Source: Arenicola marina
Taxonomy: Eukaryota; Annelida; Polychaeta; Arenicolidae
Assembly: GCA_964019135.1 (NCBI GenBank)
Contig: OZ025248.1
Location: 54,553,670 to 54,617,669 of the forward strand
Length of the DNA: 64,000 bases
Reading direction: 5' to 3'
Shown here: positions 13,201 to 21,600 of the stretch, in pieces
Position numbering within the stretch: the stretch's first letter is position 1
Layout: every line of letters begins with the position of its first letter
Translations under genes and position numbers: made by a program
Notes under the pieces: model-generated
Told to the model about the DNA's origin: nothing
The model's input: the letters and a program-made list of their open reading frames with translations, nothing else
The model's database searches: none

Positions 13201-16200
13201 GGTACACAGGCGGCGTCAACAGGGTGCCGGCCGGCGTGGCACGGCACGTCCGCCCGACCGGTACGCCCTCCCCGCACGCCACGGCCTACCTTGTCCGACC
13301 ATCACGCCCCGAGAGCACGCACGCACGCCCGCAAAGACACACACGCAGTTCGCACAGCCATCCGCCCCCCTACGCCGGTCTCGCCGGCTCTCAGCGCGCT
13401 TGCACCGATCGACCGACCACGTCACACCCATACGACATACATACCGATACATGCTTGCATCGAACCGTTGCCGTCACCAGCCGTCAATGCCAAGAATCTA
13501 GGCTTAGCACGGTCTATAGTGCTTCAAGCATGCAACATACTAAGTGTCCCAGTGGTTAAATGGGCCATCAGCTGGTTAGCGCACTACGCTAGGGACGGTA
13601 GCTACGCCCTGGGATATAGACCGATCGGTTAACGCTAACGTAGCGGCCAACGTTTATAAGGGCGGGACACTTATTAGTTAGATCTGTCTTTTACAGTACG
13701 CACACTATAATAAAATTTACATTTTTCTTGTGTTGCCTGTAAATGGTGATGTTCGAATTAATGTGATAAGAGTGATAGGGGAAGGATAATAGCCTATTAA
13801 ACCACCCCATAACCAATCCAAAGCCATTTGGCCCCAAGGGCTATCTCGCCCGTCCTCTTGGGATGGCTTAATATCCCGCCCATTATACACCAGTTTTACA
13901 GCAGTTTGAATGTACCACAACATACTGGCCTATACTTATAGAATGGAAATATTTAGAGGAAATACTTAGAGAAGACTAATCTTATGTATCAACGAAAGTC
14001 TCCCTTTCCATTGCCAAAAAAGTCGTCCCCAGCTGGTTCATTATTAACCTGTAATTGTATTTACGGGTAAATCCAAGGACATCACTATATACAGGATCAC
14101 AAGCGGAGAGTGATATGTTTACACAGGTACACATGACTTCACGGCGTCTCGAACCTTCCCGCCAAGACAAACCCAGGGTACAGAAGGGTACAGTGTGCAC
14201 GAGCAGTCCCTCGCCCATAGTGCCACCAAGTTGCAACCCAATTGGCCAAACACACCAAGGTCAACTGAAGAGACATGGTATATATAAATATATATATGTA
14301 TAGTCATCAACACGGCAGATTTTGTATTGCTACGTCCTCATTCCACACAGATCATCATGTGAAATCCATGTTGCAGTGGGCCAAAACAATGTGAATTATC
14401 TTCCATATTTTGATTTCCTTTCTGACCAATAGTGTTTTGCAACAGAAGGACTATGACAATGTGAATTATCAGTGATATTTCCCTGTTAGATTGATGCTTA
14501 GACATGTTTACAAGGACGAATCGTAAACTGCACATGGATTTCAACACGAGTGCCAGTCAGTGGTATATATTTGTCATCACAATAACAACAGTGGTAGGTA
14601 AACATGGCTAACCAGTCTCAGTTTACCATCCTTCTCGTAGAGGAACTACAAGACAAATTGAAAAAGGAGCAGAGCATTATTGAATGATAGTATCTAATAA
14701 TGTATACTAGATGTTGTAATATATATATTTCACACTCATTGTTTCACATAAGGACCTTCACTGCTATAAATCTATTGTTTGCACATATCTTGCAAGCAAT
14801 TACAAGAGCCAAAGACGACACCAGTGTACCAAACTCTCATTTGTCATTTCCCGTTACTAAGGATGCTGTCCAACAATATTTCTTTAAATTCATGATAAAG
14901 AAACCAAACAGAACCAATGAAACAGAGCTAATCTCATGCAGAAATTACAAATGCGACGATTTGTGAAAGCAATGAGAAAAAGAAAAAAGTGAATCATTTG
15001 TTTCACCTTAACCAGATAAATTACATTGCCATGTACCGATTTTGGTCCATTCAATGCAAGAAATCACTGGATTAACAAGACAATGCAACATTTCTGTGAT
15101 ATTTGTTTGCAATGCAGCTTAACAGGTAAGTTTAAAAATCCTGACAATTGAGTTACATCACTATAAATAAAAAAATAAAGCAAGTAGAACAGGTTCTAAA
15201 TACTGCATGGGTAAAGCCAATACTTGTAATTTTCACAACAACAAGTTGCCATCAGAAGATCACACCACTAATATGAAGATGGTATGAAGATTAAACATGA
15301 ATTTTAACATCAAAAGCTAAAGTGACAAGGTGATTGGCTGACAAATATCTCTAGAGCTGCATCTCTGTGCGGCTTCAACATAAGTTACAAGATACTTAAG
15401 TATCTGAATGGGTTACATGTAAGACAATTTGGCCTATACCATGATTTTTTTTTAAATCATGATTTTTTTTTCTTCAATGACAAAGAATTGTAAGTTGAAA
15501 AAGCTACAAAACACAAGTTTAGGCATTACTATTGAAGTAAGAGTAACATATTGACAACATGAACGAAAATTATGCACAAACCACTTAGCTTTGATTACTG
15601 GTAGTCAGTAACACAGATAATGTGTATTGCCAGTTGTACCATCCATACCGGTAATGAACACTCAATGTGCTACAAGAAAACAGGACTTCTTCAAAATAAG
15701 TGCAACACAATAAATTATGATCACATAATGTGTAACAAGTCTTACCTTTGTGCCATGCTGCTTCATGGCCTTAAAAGCCAGGGCATGTAATTTTTCTCGG
15801 TACATTTGGGCAGCACGACTATGGTACTTTTGTTGAGCATCTTTACTGGTACAGCCATGCTGTCTAAAAAAGGCAGTCTGAAAAAACAGGAAGTAAACAA
15901 TAGCTATCATATTGATCTGTCAGGAAGAAACAGAAATGTTATCAAGTCATTTCTATTACTTTCAATGTATGCAAATGCTCATTGTAAAACCAGTGTAATC
16001 AAAACAATTTCCTATGAGAAATACAAAAATATGCCATCTCTCTCTTGATAACATAAACAATCATTTGGTAACAAGCTTACCAGTCCTAGTGGCGACCATT
16101 ACTATTGTTTAGGCTAAGATTGAGTGTAATAGTTCGAGAAACTTACTGCAGCTGCATTGCCACCGGTTTGCATGGCCCTTAGCTGTAGCCATGTCCAGTT

Positions 16201-18480
16201 TGTGTCAAGCTGAGTTGATCTGATGAATGTCACATGAACACCTAGTGACCTATGGACTGCTGAGCAGTCTATGCACAGGAATACTCCATATGTTACACTG
16301 GCCCATGTTGGGTTGATTGCTCCACAGTCAAAGCATTGCTGAAATTAAAGAGTTAGTAAATGAATATCATAACTACCAAGCCTCCATTATGAGGGTAACA
16401 GCTGAGCTTTGTAATTAAAATTAGTTTTGCCAATGCTTCGATAACTAATCATTACTGCATTAATAAACTCTTGAATAAATAGTAAATTTAATCATTCCTA
16501 AAATACTAAAGCGCAGATAATGAAATGGTCAACTTGCCATGGCATACTTGGAGCTGGCGTAAATAAAGAACCCATATTGTTTCCGAGATGCTCATATCAT
16601 GGCAACTAAACAAATTTATGATGCATGTTTTAATATATTAGTTTTTTGTCTAAGTGCGGTGCCAATGGAGCATTAAAATGAAGAAACATTATTTGTGTCA
16701 TAAAAAAAGATAAAATTAAAGTGTTGCCATAATAATGTTACTCCACAGCATTTATAAGTTGGACTTTAGTCCCAGGGCAAATTACTTAAGTTTTATTCAG
16801 TTGCCCAGTTAGCAGGTTAGGGCCTTGTCCCATTGCCATTGTCTTACGACAGACAGTAACATCATTCCACCAAAGCCATGCATTATGGCCAGCTGAAGTG
16901 GGATTAAATTTGAATATTTATCTAGATGGTATCCCCACGGAATTGTTGAATTAAGAAATATACATGCTCATTTTAAGTAAGCTTAGCACCTATCCATATT
17001 ATGTTACTTGGTAATGATAACATATTTTCTCTTAAAGCAGCCTACTTATATTTTTTACATTTCAGAATAGATACTAAAAGTAAGTTTATCTCAAATTAGG
17101 ATGCATATATTTAATATCTTGTTGAGTTGTTCTGCGCAAAGTTGGAATCTGCACTGATTCGGAATTGGCGCTGCGCATTTTCAGAATTCCCATTCAGCGC
17201 AACCAGCAACTGCACGATCCTGGGATATTAATAAAATCTCCACCAACACAACAGTCAGTTGACCTGGAAGACTGGATACACTCAGCATATATTTAGCCAC
17301 TCTCTTTACTGCTACGGGTCCCAACCATTACTGTTACGATTAAAGGCATTAGACTTTAGTCCACCTTTCCTTTGGCAGCCAATAACAAATTATAAGCGGC
17401 AATTAAGGCTTGTTTTAGACCATCCAACCCTGTTATACTGAAGACCACAAAAAACATTGGTTGGCAGGAATGATTTAATGTGATGCTAAATGCTGAACAG
17501 GTAAATGGGTTTTAATTCGTCAGAAGCAGATATCTGGATATGGCCTGAATCATTTAGAACTTGGTTCCATAAAAAAAATTCTATTTAGGCTAGAACTATA
17601 TCAGAATTATTCCAAATGAGCCAGCTATTCTATTGTAATTATTTTATTTAATTGGGTGAGAACCGTATAAGAATAAATCTTGTTATTATTATTATTAAAT
17701 GCAGAAAGATTAAATTCAACACGATTCTGATAAAGCCGTGCCATGTGGGAATTCCTATTTGGCGCAGGGCCATATGAGAATATTCCCACATGGCGCTGAT
17801 CACGACATGGCGCAGACCAGAGTCTCTAAAATAATAATTTCAACATAAAACTGCTCAAGTCTTTTTTTATCACGCACAGATGTCTTAGCGAGCTGTGGTC
17901 GACAGTACACAGAATACCGAACAGGCACGCAGTGATAAAAAGCCAGCCACCAACTTCTGCTCTGTTGAACAAATTTGCTTCTCTCCAGCCCAGGTAGCCT
18001 AAAGCCAGTAAAGGTACAGGCTTTCAGGATTTAAATTCAAGATAAGTTACCTAATAAGATTTATTACTTATTTGACAGGGAAAAGAGATTGGTAATACAA
18101 AAATTACAGAACATATTGCTTTAAGATGATGTACTATACGAACAAAGTATTAGTACTGGTAAGTACAGGACCCCACCCAAAACCTCATACCGCCAATCTG
18201 TAACCAAATGACAGTATGACACACTTCAACACAGTCAGAGACAACACGCAGACACGACAGCGATGTGACACGTTAGAAACTTGTTTACCAGATGGTGCTA
18301 TTTTCGAAGTCAGCAAATACTCATTTAAACGTCTTCCAGACACGATATCGTGGTTTCAACTTGGAAAAAATGTTAATATGTATATTCTTGCGGGATTATA
18401 AATACCTTGTTTGTTTGTCCGCTTCTTAATCGTTTGAAAATAGCCTGGATATCTGACTTCGTGGGTCCGTCGCTCGCCAT
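1021..18480 (-). CDS. ARFGAP3: ArfGAP2/3 (Glo3-type) ADP-ribosylation factor GTPase-activating protein, 11 coding exons
   Basis: Known family role: stimulates GTP hydrolysis on Arf1 at Golgi COPI coats. Coding exons in transcript order: 18480-18406, 16338-16147, 15877-15746, 10395-10191, 9818-9685, 9294-9140, 7246-7118, 6862-6716, 5596-5426, 2114-2003, 1242-1021. All junctions are GT-AG and all phases agree, giving about 558 residues (human ArfGAP2 and ArfGAP3 are a little over 500). An N-terminal ArfGAP zinc finger has Cys27, Cys30, Cys47, Cys50 and the catalytic-type Arg55. A basic [16 protein letters not shown] segment follows, then [16 protein letters not shown], then ISS motifs ([18 protein letters not shown]) of the C-terminal Glo3 regulatory region. 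Vertebrates have two paralogues; the family call is firm but the ARFGAP2 versus ARFGAP3 name is arbitrary. The last exon after the donor at 1020 was not found. Confidence 0.95.
1620..1922 (-). repeat. Polypyrimidine tandem repeat with acceptor-like units in ArfGAP intron 10
   Basis: On the gene strand this is an irregular ~18-20-bp repeat of TTTCTTTCTGTTTGACTG. Some copies read TTTCTGTTTGACAG or TTTCTGTTTGGCAG, which resemble 3' splice sites. It lies between the exon 10 donor (2002) and the exon 11 acceptor (1243). Confidence 0.8.
2003..2114 (-). CDS. ARFGAP3: ArfGAP2/3 exon 10 (ISS motif)
   Basis: 112 nt, acceptor TTGACAG and donor GTGAGT. Encodes [16 protein letters not shown] and then [17 protein letters not shown], one of the most diagnostic blocks of ArfGAP2/3. 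Confidence 0.96.
2602..5457 (-). repeat. 75-bp minisatellite, 38 units, containing the ArfGAP exon 9 5' splice site
   Basis: The period is exactly 75 bp from 2701 to 4726 and again from 4802 to 5402. Single-base insertions lie in the G/C run near 2636 and 4731. Each unit, read on the gene strand, holds a copy of the exon 9 end (CCAGCCGCAACACCGACAA), the donor GTAGGT, an intronic GC-rich segment (AGCCCGGGGCCCC), then GTGACGTCAC. Thirty-seven units have a perfect TGACGTCA; the one near 4338 has TGATGTCA. Three sites vary independently between units: TTC/TAC in the exon-like part, C/A next to the CRE, and the bases after ACTTT on the plus strand. Because 75 is divisible by 3, the plus strand stays open in one frame, which I regard as an artefact. 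Confidence 0.97.
5426..5596 (-). CDS. ARFGAP3: ArfGAP2/3 exon 9 (its 3' end seeds the 75-bp array)
   Basis: 171 nt, phase 2 to phase 2. Begins [17 protein letters not shown] and ends [19 protein letters not shown], with the last Lys split across the intron. The donor GACAA|GTAGGT lies at 5425-5420. The final ~30 nt of this exon plus the splice donor recur in every unit of the 75-bp array that fills the following intron. Splicing to exon 10 at 2114 restores AAA (Lys) and keeps frame, which supports 5426 as the coding end. Confidence 0.9.
5597..6715 (-). other. ArfGAP intron 8
   Basis: No gene seen. A poly-G run lies near 5667-5676 and another near 6654-6664; the rest is AT-rich unique-looking sequence. 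Confidence 0.6.
6716..6862 (-). CDS. ARFGAP3: ArfGAP2/3 exon 8
   Basis: 147 nt, phase 2 to phase 2, acceptor TTACAG, donor GTAAGC. Carries [18 protein letters not shown], a near copy of the SHSVTSDMQTIEQE block, then an acidic FDDDFEV stretch. Confidence 0.95.
7010..7075 (-). mobile_element. tRNA-like SINE head
   Basis: The minus strand reads GGGCCGGCCCGATAGTTCAG followed by TGGCTTAGAGCGCTCGCC, which resembles a Pol III A box of a tRNA-derived SINE. No complete cloverleaf is visible. Confidence 0.45.
7118..7246 (-). CDS. ARFGAP3: ArfGAP2/3 exon 7
   Basis: 129 nt, phase 2 in and phase 2 out. Encodes [18 protein letters not shown] and then [10 protein letters not shown]. These match the RLAYQEL and RLGMGFG blocks of ArfGAP2/3. 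Confidence 0.95.
7340..7535 (-). mobile_element. tRNA-derived SINE copy (family A)
   Basis: The minus strand contains CGCAGATCAATAGGTCCTGG, GGGCACCTAATCTGGGGCA, CATCGTCCCGGG and GTGCACAAAAGAGGC in this order. The same order is found on the plus strand at 32008-32195. It lies in ArfGAP intron 6. Confidence 0.75.
7536..7700 (-). mobile_element. Second, diverged SINE copy (family A)
   Basis: Immediately upstream of the previous copy and in the same orientation. It shares TCCCGGGAGGTTCGTTGGG, CTTCATGTCCACAAGAGTGG and an ATTTCA tail with family A. Two copies side by side suggest nested or tandem insertion. Confidence 0.65.
7701..8787. other. Rest of ArfGAP intron 6, GC-rich patch
   Basis: No gene seen. 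Positions 8041-8095 are G-rich with several GGG runs (possible G-quadruplex), followed by a C-rich patch near 8240-8290. A 19-bp unit (ATTGACAGTGTCAT core) is repeated three times at 8563-8611. Confidence 0.6.
8790..9139 (-). repeat. 49-bp minisatellite, about 8 units, containing the ArfGAP exon 6 5' splice site
   Basis: The donor hexamer GTAAGT (plus strand ACTTAC) recurs with an exact 49-bp period, starting at 8840, 8889, 8938, 8987, 9036, 9085 and 9134. A degenerate copy (ACGTAC) lies at 8791. The copy at 9134 is the real donor of exon 6. The neighbouring unit also repeats the exon end (ACGTCAAGCGCAT), and this decays in units farther away. The array occupies the first 350 bp of intron 6. 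Confidence 0.95.
9140..9294 (-). CDS. ARFGAP3: ArfGAP2/3 exon 6 (GAQK block, coiled coil)
   Basis: 155 nt, phase 0 in and phase 2 out. Begins [12 protein letters not shown], followed by a charged helical stretch ([20 protein letters not shown]). The donor AAGCGCAT|GTAAGT at 9139-9134 is the downstream-most copy of a splice donor repeated every 49 bp through the start of the next intron. Confidence 0.95.
9295..9684 (-). other. ArfGAP intron 5
   Basis: AT-rich intron with a normal pyrimidine-rich acceptor. Nothing else recognised. Confidence 0.6.
9685..9818 (-). CDS. ARFGAP3: ArfGAP2/3 exon 5 (start of basic coatomer-binding region)
   Basis: 134 nt ending AAGAAAGGC|GTAAGT. Encodes an acidic VDDDTTEGP start, then [15 protein letters not shown], the beginning of the family's KKxGLGAKKGLGAQK block. 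I chose the acceptor TTGTAG at 9819, which has a long T-rich tract. A second in-frame AG at 9798 would shorten the exon by 21 nt (7 codons). Confidence 0.88.
9819..10190 (-). other. ArfGAP intron 4
   Basis: Short AT-rich intron bounded by GTACCT and a T-rich acceptor TTGTAG. No repeat at this donor. Confidence 0.6.
10191..10395 (-). CDS. ARFGAP3: ArfGAP2/3 exon 4 (linker after GAP domain)
   Basis: 205 nt, phase 0 in and phase 1 out, acceptor TTACAG, donor GTACCT. Begins [13 protein letters not shown] and contains [11 protein letters not shown], corresponding to the DFF-H motif after the GAP domain in ArfGAP3. The rest is a Ser/Pro/Ala-rich linker. Confidence 0.88.
11755..11910 (-). mobile_element. 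Diverged SINE (family A)
   Basis: The minus strand has ATTATCTGGGGTATATTTCA, GGTGCCTTGGCCCTTATC and GACAAAAGGGTTTGAAAAC. These parallel the 3' half of the family A copy at 32008-32195. Confidence 0.5.
11905..12092. repeat. Tandem duplication of about 95 bp
   Basis: ATGATCTGTTAACCTGCAGC and CCCTACAGAGCA(C/T)AATTGCC followed by TACTGAATGAGATAA occur twice in the same order, with small insertions in the second copy. Confidence 0.75.
12100..15740. other. ArfGAP intron 3, remaining part
   Basis: No gene recognised. Positions 13070-13420 form a GC-rich patch with a C13 run; open frames there are compositional. A short inverted repeat (CTAAGTGTCCC at 13540 with GGGACACTTATTAG ending 13677) may bound a ~140-bp miniature element. 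TA-rich microsatellite near 14278-14300. Confidence 0.5.
15746..15877 (-). CDS. ARFGAP3: ArfGAP2/3 exon 3 (end of GAP domain)
   Basis: Forty-four codons, phase 0 to phase 0. Encodes FFRQHGC, then [18 protein letters not shown] and KQHGTK, matching the FF-HQHGC, Y-SRAAQ-YREK and KHGT blocks of the family. Confidence 0.95.
16147..16338 (-). CDS. ARFGAP3: ArfGAP2/3 exon 2 (zinc finger)
   Basis: Sixty-four codons, phase 0 at both ends, acceptor TTTCAG and donor GTAAGT. Carries C-x2-C-x16-C-x2-C with the arginine five residues after the last Cys ([20 protein letters not shown]). All four zinc ligands and the catalytic-type arginine are present, so the GAP domain looks intact. Confidence 0.96.
16560..16810 (+). 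repeat. Dispersed repeat copy 1 (ArfGAP intron 1)
   Basis: Shares GTGCCAATGGAG, TTTGTGTC(A/T)TAAAAAAAGATAA and (C/T)ACAGCATTTAT, with the same order and orientation, with 19110-19410 on the other side of the shared promoter. An unclassified repeat family. Confidence 0.55.
16811..18405. other. Rest of ArfGAP intron 1
   Basis: AT-rich intron. No ORF or repeat with a recognisable identity. Confidence 0.55.
18406..18480 (-). CDS. ARFGAP3: ArfGAP2/3 exon 1 (start codon)
   Basis: Twenty-five codons from ATG 18480-18478, in context AAAAATGG. Encodes the typical N-terminus with [12 protein letters not shown] just before the zinc finger. The donor is AAG|GTATTT, phase 0. Confidence 0.95.
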
Positions 18481-18586
18481 TTTTCTGGTGACGTAAACAC
18501 CGAATCACGTGACAACGGCTACGAACAAGTTGTCGATCTCGATCTCTGATTGGTGCAAAATTGACCCACTGTTATTATTCTCGACG
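18481..18586. promoter_or_regulatory. Putative bidirectional promoter, ArfGAP2/3 and AMN1
   Basis: The two start codons diverge and are only 106 bp apart, so both 5' UTRs and core promoters must lie here or overlap. Visible motifs are a CRE-like TGACGTAA (18489-18496), an E-box CACGTG (18506-18511, extended to TCACGTGA) and an inverted CCAAT box (ATTGG, 18549-18553). No TATA box is seen. Confidence 0.7.
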
Positions 18587-18636
18587 ATGGCGTTTGCGAT
18601 AAATAGTCCTTGTCGTTTAGAATCATTACTGCAAAG
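18587..18636 (+). CDS. AMN1: AMN1 exon 1
   Basis: Fifty nt from ATG in context GACGATGG. Encodes MAFAINSPCRLESLLQ and two nt of the next Ser. The donor is CAAAG|GTATAG. Splicing to 24650 keeps frame. The N-terminus is the least conserved part of AMN1, so this start rests on the promoter position and phase. Confidence 0.8.
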
Positions 18637-21600
18637 GTATAGTGACACTACTTATGGCTCAGAAAAAGAGAAAGAATTCGTGGTTAGAACAAAATTAGTT
18701 TGAAGTGCACATTGCTACAAGTAAGCAGACGTTGGTCCAATGGACCAACGGCTGCTTATTTGTGGCAATGTGTCCTTAATTATCGCTCAGTGCGTCATTC
18801 TTATAAAATGGGGGGTAGGCCGTTATAGCGAAAAGACAGGAGAATGAGAGGTTATCGCTTAGATAAATGCTAAACCGCTTGATATCCTGCACTTGGGCGT
18901 CCGTGTAGAGTATGCCAGATGGGACCATGCTCTTGCCAAAGTGAATACATCTGTACACAACTGAGGTAATTTTTTCATAGCTGTATAAAGTCAAAGTCAT
19001 AAATGCCGTAGATGCTGACACTATTGGCAGCAGACACTTTGTCGCGAATAGACTAAATCACAGACAATGAAAGGCTCTATAGTTGCCATAGCGTGCGTGG
19101 CTGGTGCAAATATAGCTCAGAGCATGTTCGGCGCCATGGCAACTACGTCATCTTATGACGTATGCTTTAGTATGTTTGCGAAACTGCGTGTTTCGTGCCA
19201 ATGGAGTGTCAGCATGGAGAAATATTGTTTGTGTCTTAAAAAAGGATAACCTCGCAGTATGCACGTAAGTTTAGTATAATTAAAATTGCACAGGGTTGCT
19301 TTGTCAGGTCCGTGATTTTTAGAGCGATCGCGCCAAATTCGTAGAAAATATGGGCCGAAATGTGAGTCTACAGCATTTATGACTTTGACTTTATACCATG
19401 AACCATTATAAAAATAATCAGATCCCCCCATAAAGTATAATTGCTGTTGTCATCTAAATTGCGTTGGCTGCTTACTCAGCAGTAGCAGATCAGTGACGCA
19501 CATCTTTGCTGCCAAGCTTTACCGGTAAGCTTAACCGCCAGGTGGCATGGCATGAATCATTAATCCCATATCAGTAGCAGTATATCTCTAAAAATATCGA
19601 AATAAGCTATGAATTATTTTACCAAACTATATGTGCCATATTAAATCATCGACGACCTGATATCGTATGTTTATGAGATGAGATACATAGATTTATGGCT
19701 ACACTCATCCTATGGTCGATTTCACATATTTTAGCTGGCTACTGGGCTTAGTCAGCTACAATCACCCATCATCTACATGTAACTTTAGCAGACCAAGCCC
19801 AGTAGTTGGCTAAATTGCATTTGTGAAATCAGCTACTAGCCCTGTAAATTAAGCAGGGCTTAGGACGCAGGTAACAGTGTAAGTTAACATTACACTGTCA
19901 GCCAGAATTTACCGAAGGGGACTCTATGGAAGGGGTTGGTGATTGAATGAAAGGGGCTGGTGGGCAGTTTGGATTAAAATACAAACAGGAAACAAATTTA
20001 CTGAAAGGGGCTGGATGGAAGGGGCCTGGTGAAAAAATTGTATGTATCCAATGAACATTATATTTCCAATTTATAATTAATATCAAACAACCCACAGATC
20101 TGTACTGTTTAAGGGGACATCAAACAAAGCCCAGATCTTGATTGTTATGGAATTTAATGTCGAACAGCCTTATGCTGTTAGGGGACATCAAACAACCCCC
20201 CGATCTGTGTTGTTAGGGGACATCAAACAACCCTCAGATCTATGCTGTTAGGGGACATCAAACCATCCACATATTTTTTGGTGGTATAAAAAAATATTGA
20301 ACTTCAATGTGGGCTATCAAATGCCCTCTACTGTTGAGCAAAGGTACACACGGCTACTTACAAAAAATCATATATACAATTGTTCATCCTTAGCCCAGAT
20401 GCCAAGCAAAAGTCAGTCAGATGCCAAATGGCCTTGTGGTGTTTGTCAGCATGATTGTAAAGGCCATTGTGTCTTTGCGAGAAGCGTTTCACATGGTTTC
20501 ACTATTGATGCCAAAACCTTACCAAGAACCAAATGACAACCCTCAGCAAAACCCTGCTTGATTTCAGCTTGACCAGCACTTTTGACTATTCAACAGCCTG
20601 AGATCATTTGCAACGCATGAAATGAGAAGGCTCGTCGTTAACTGCATGCGGAAAGAGAATCTGTCGCGAACTGAGGCTGCTCTTCCTACATCCACAGCAA
20701 TCAGCGGTAGTTCAATCGGTATTGACATTTTTGGCTACAACAGGCGACCTATCTCTCACGAAGCCCCTACGACTACGTTATGCTCTCGAACTTTTAATGA
20801 ACATCGAGTACCACAAGGACATACATAAGAAGATAATAAGTTCGCCAGAAGTGCACCGGACTGTTCACTTCAGCACCTCGGCAGAGCATCAACATCAGGA
20901 TACATCGACAAAGACTGAAGATCTGTTTGGTGTAACAGGCACAGTCACCGACGACCTTTCTGGGGAACCTGTCGAGGCCGGGTCGTTTGATTCTGAACGA
21001 AGACGACCGGGTACGTCGTTGAGCGGCAACAAATTCCTTGCGGCTGAAGGGCGATTGATCTCATCTTACAGTGCAACGAGCCCATCCAGGGGTTCCAGGA
21101 GTAAACACGGACAACGCGAGGTCAGAGGAAGAGCGTAGCGCGTTTTGAGATGACTGTGGGGGTGGAAGAGCAAAGCAGGATGAACCCCGCAGCCTACTAC
21201 ATCTGGAACGGTGGCGTTGTGTTGAAAGATGGAAAGTACACCTTGACGAGGCAAGCAAAAAAGACTGTCTACGTGGCTCTTGACCCCCAACCCAACCCAG
21301 ACGATGTTCTTGTCGTTCGTAGATGTTACGAACGTTAATACCCTCTAAAGGGTCGACAATGCTGAAACACAGTAAAGTAGCCCTTGTGAAATACCTGGGC
21401 ACTTTTTCGGGCAGTAGTCCCCACGGTAACTCCGAAAACGAGGGCCCCAGAGGGGCTTTTTCGACACGGCGACACGGCGACTTTTAAAATCGACAACGCG
21501 ACATTGGGATTGTCTTAGAATCGACATGCGACATAATACTTAGCGACACGCGACATGGAACTGTTCTTAAAATCGACACGCGACATGGACCTTTTCTTAA

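Noticed and set aside
12941..13632. Overlapping Arg/Pro/His-rich frames on both strands near 13 kb
   Set aside because: They follow from a GC-rich, C-run patch; the frames overlap on both strands and resemble no protein family.
13540..13677. A small MITE bounded by CTAAGTGTCCC
   Set aside because: The inverted ends match over only 11-14 bp with no clear target duplication; noted in the intron entry instead.
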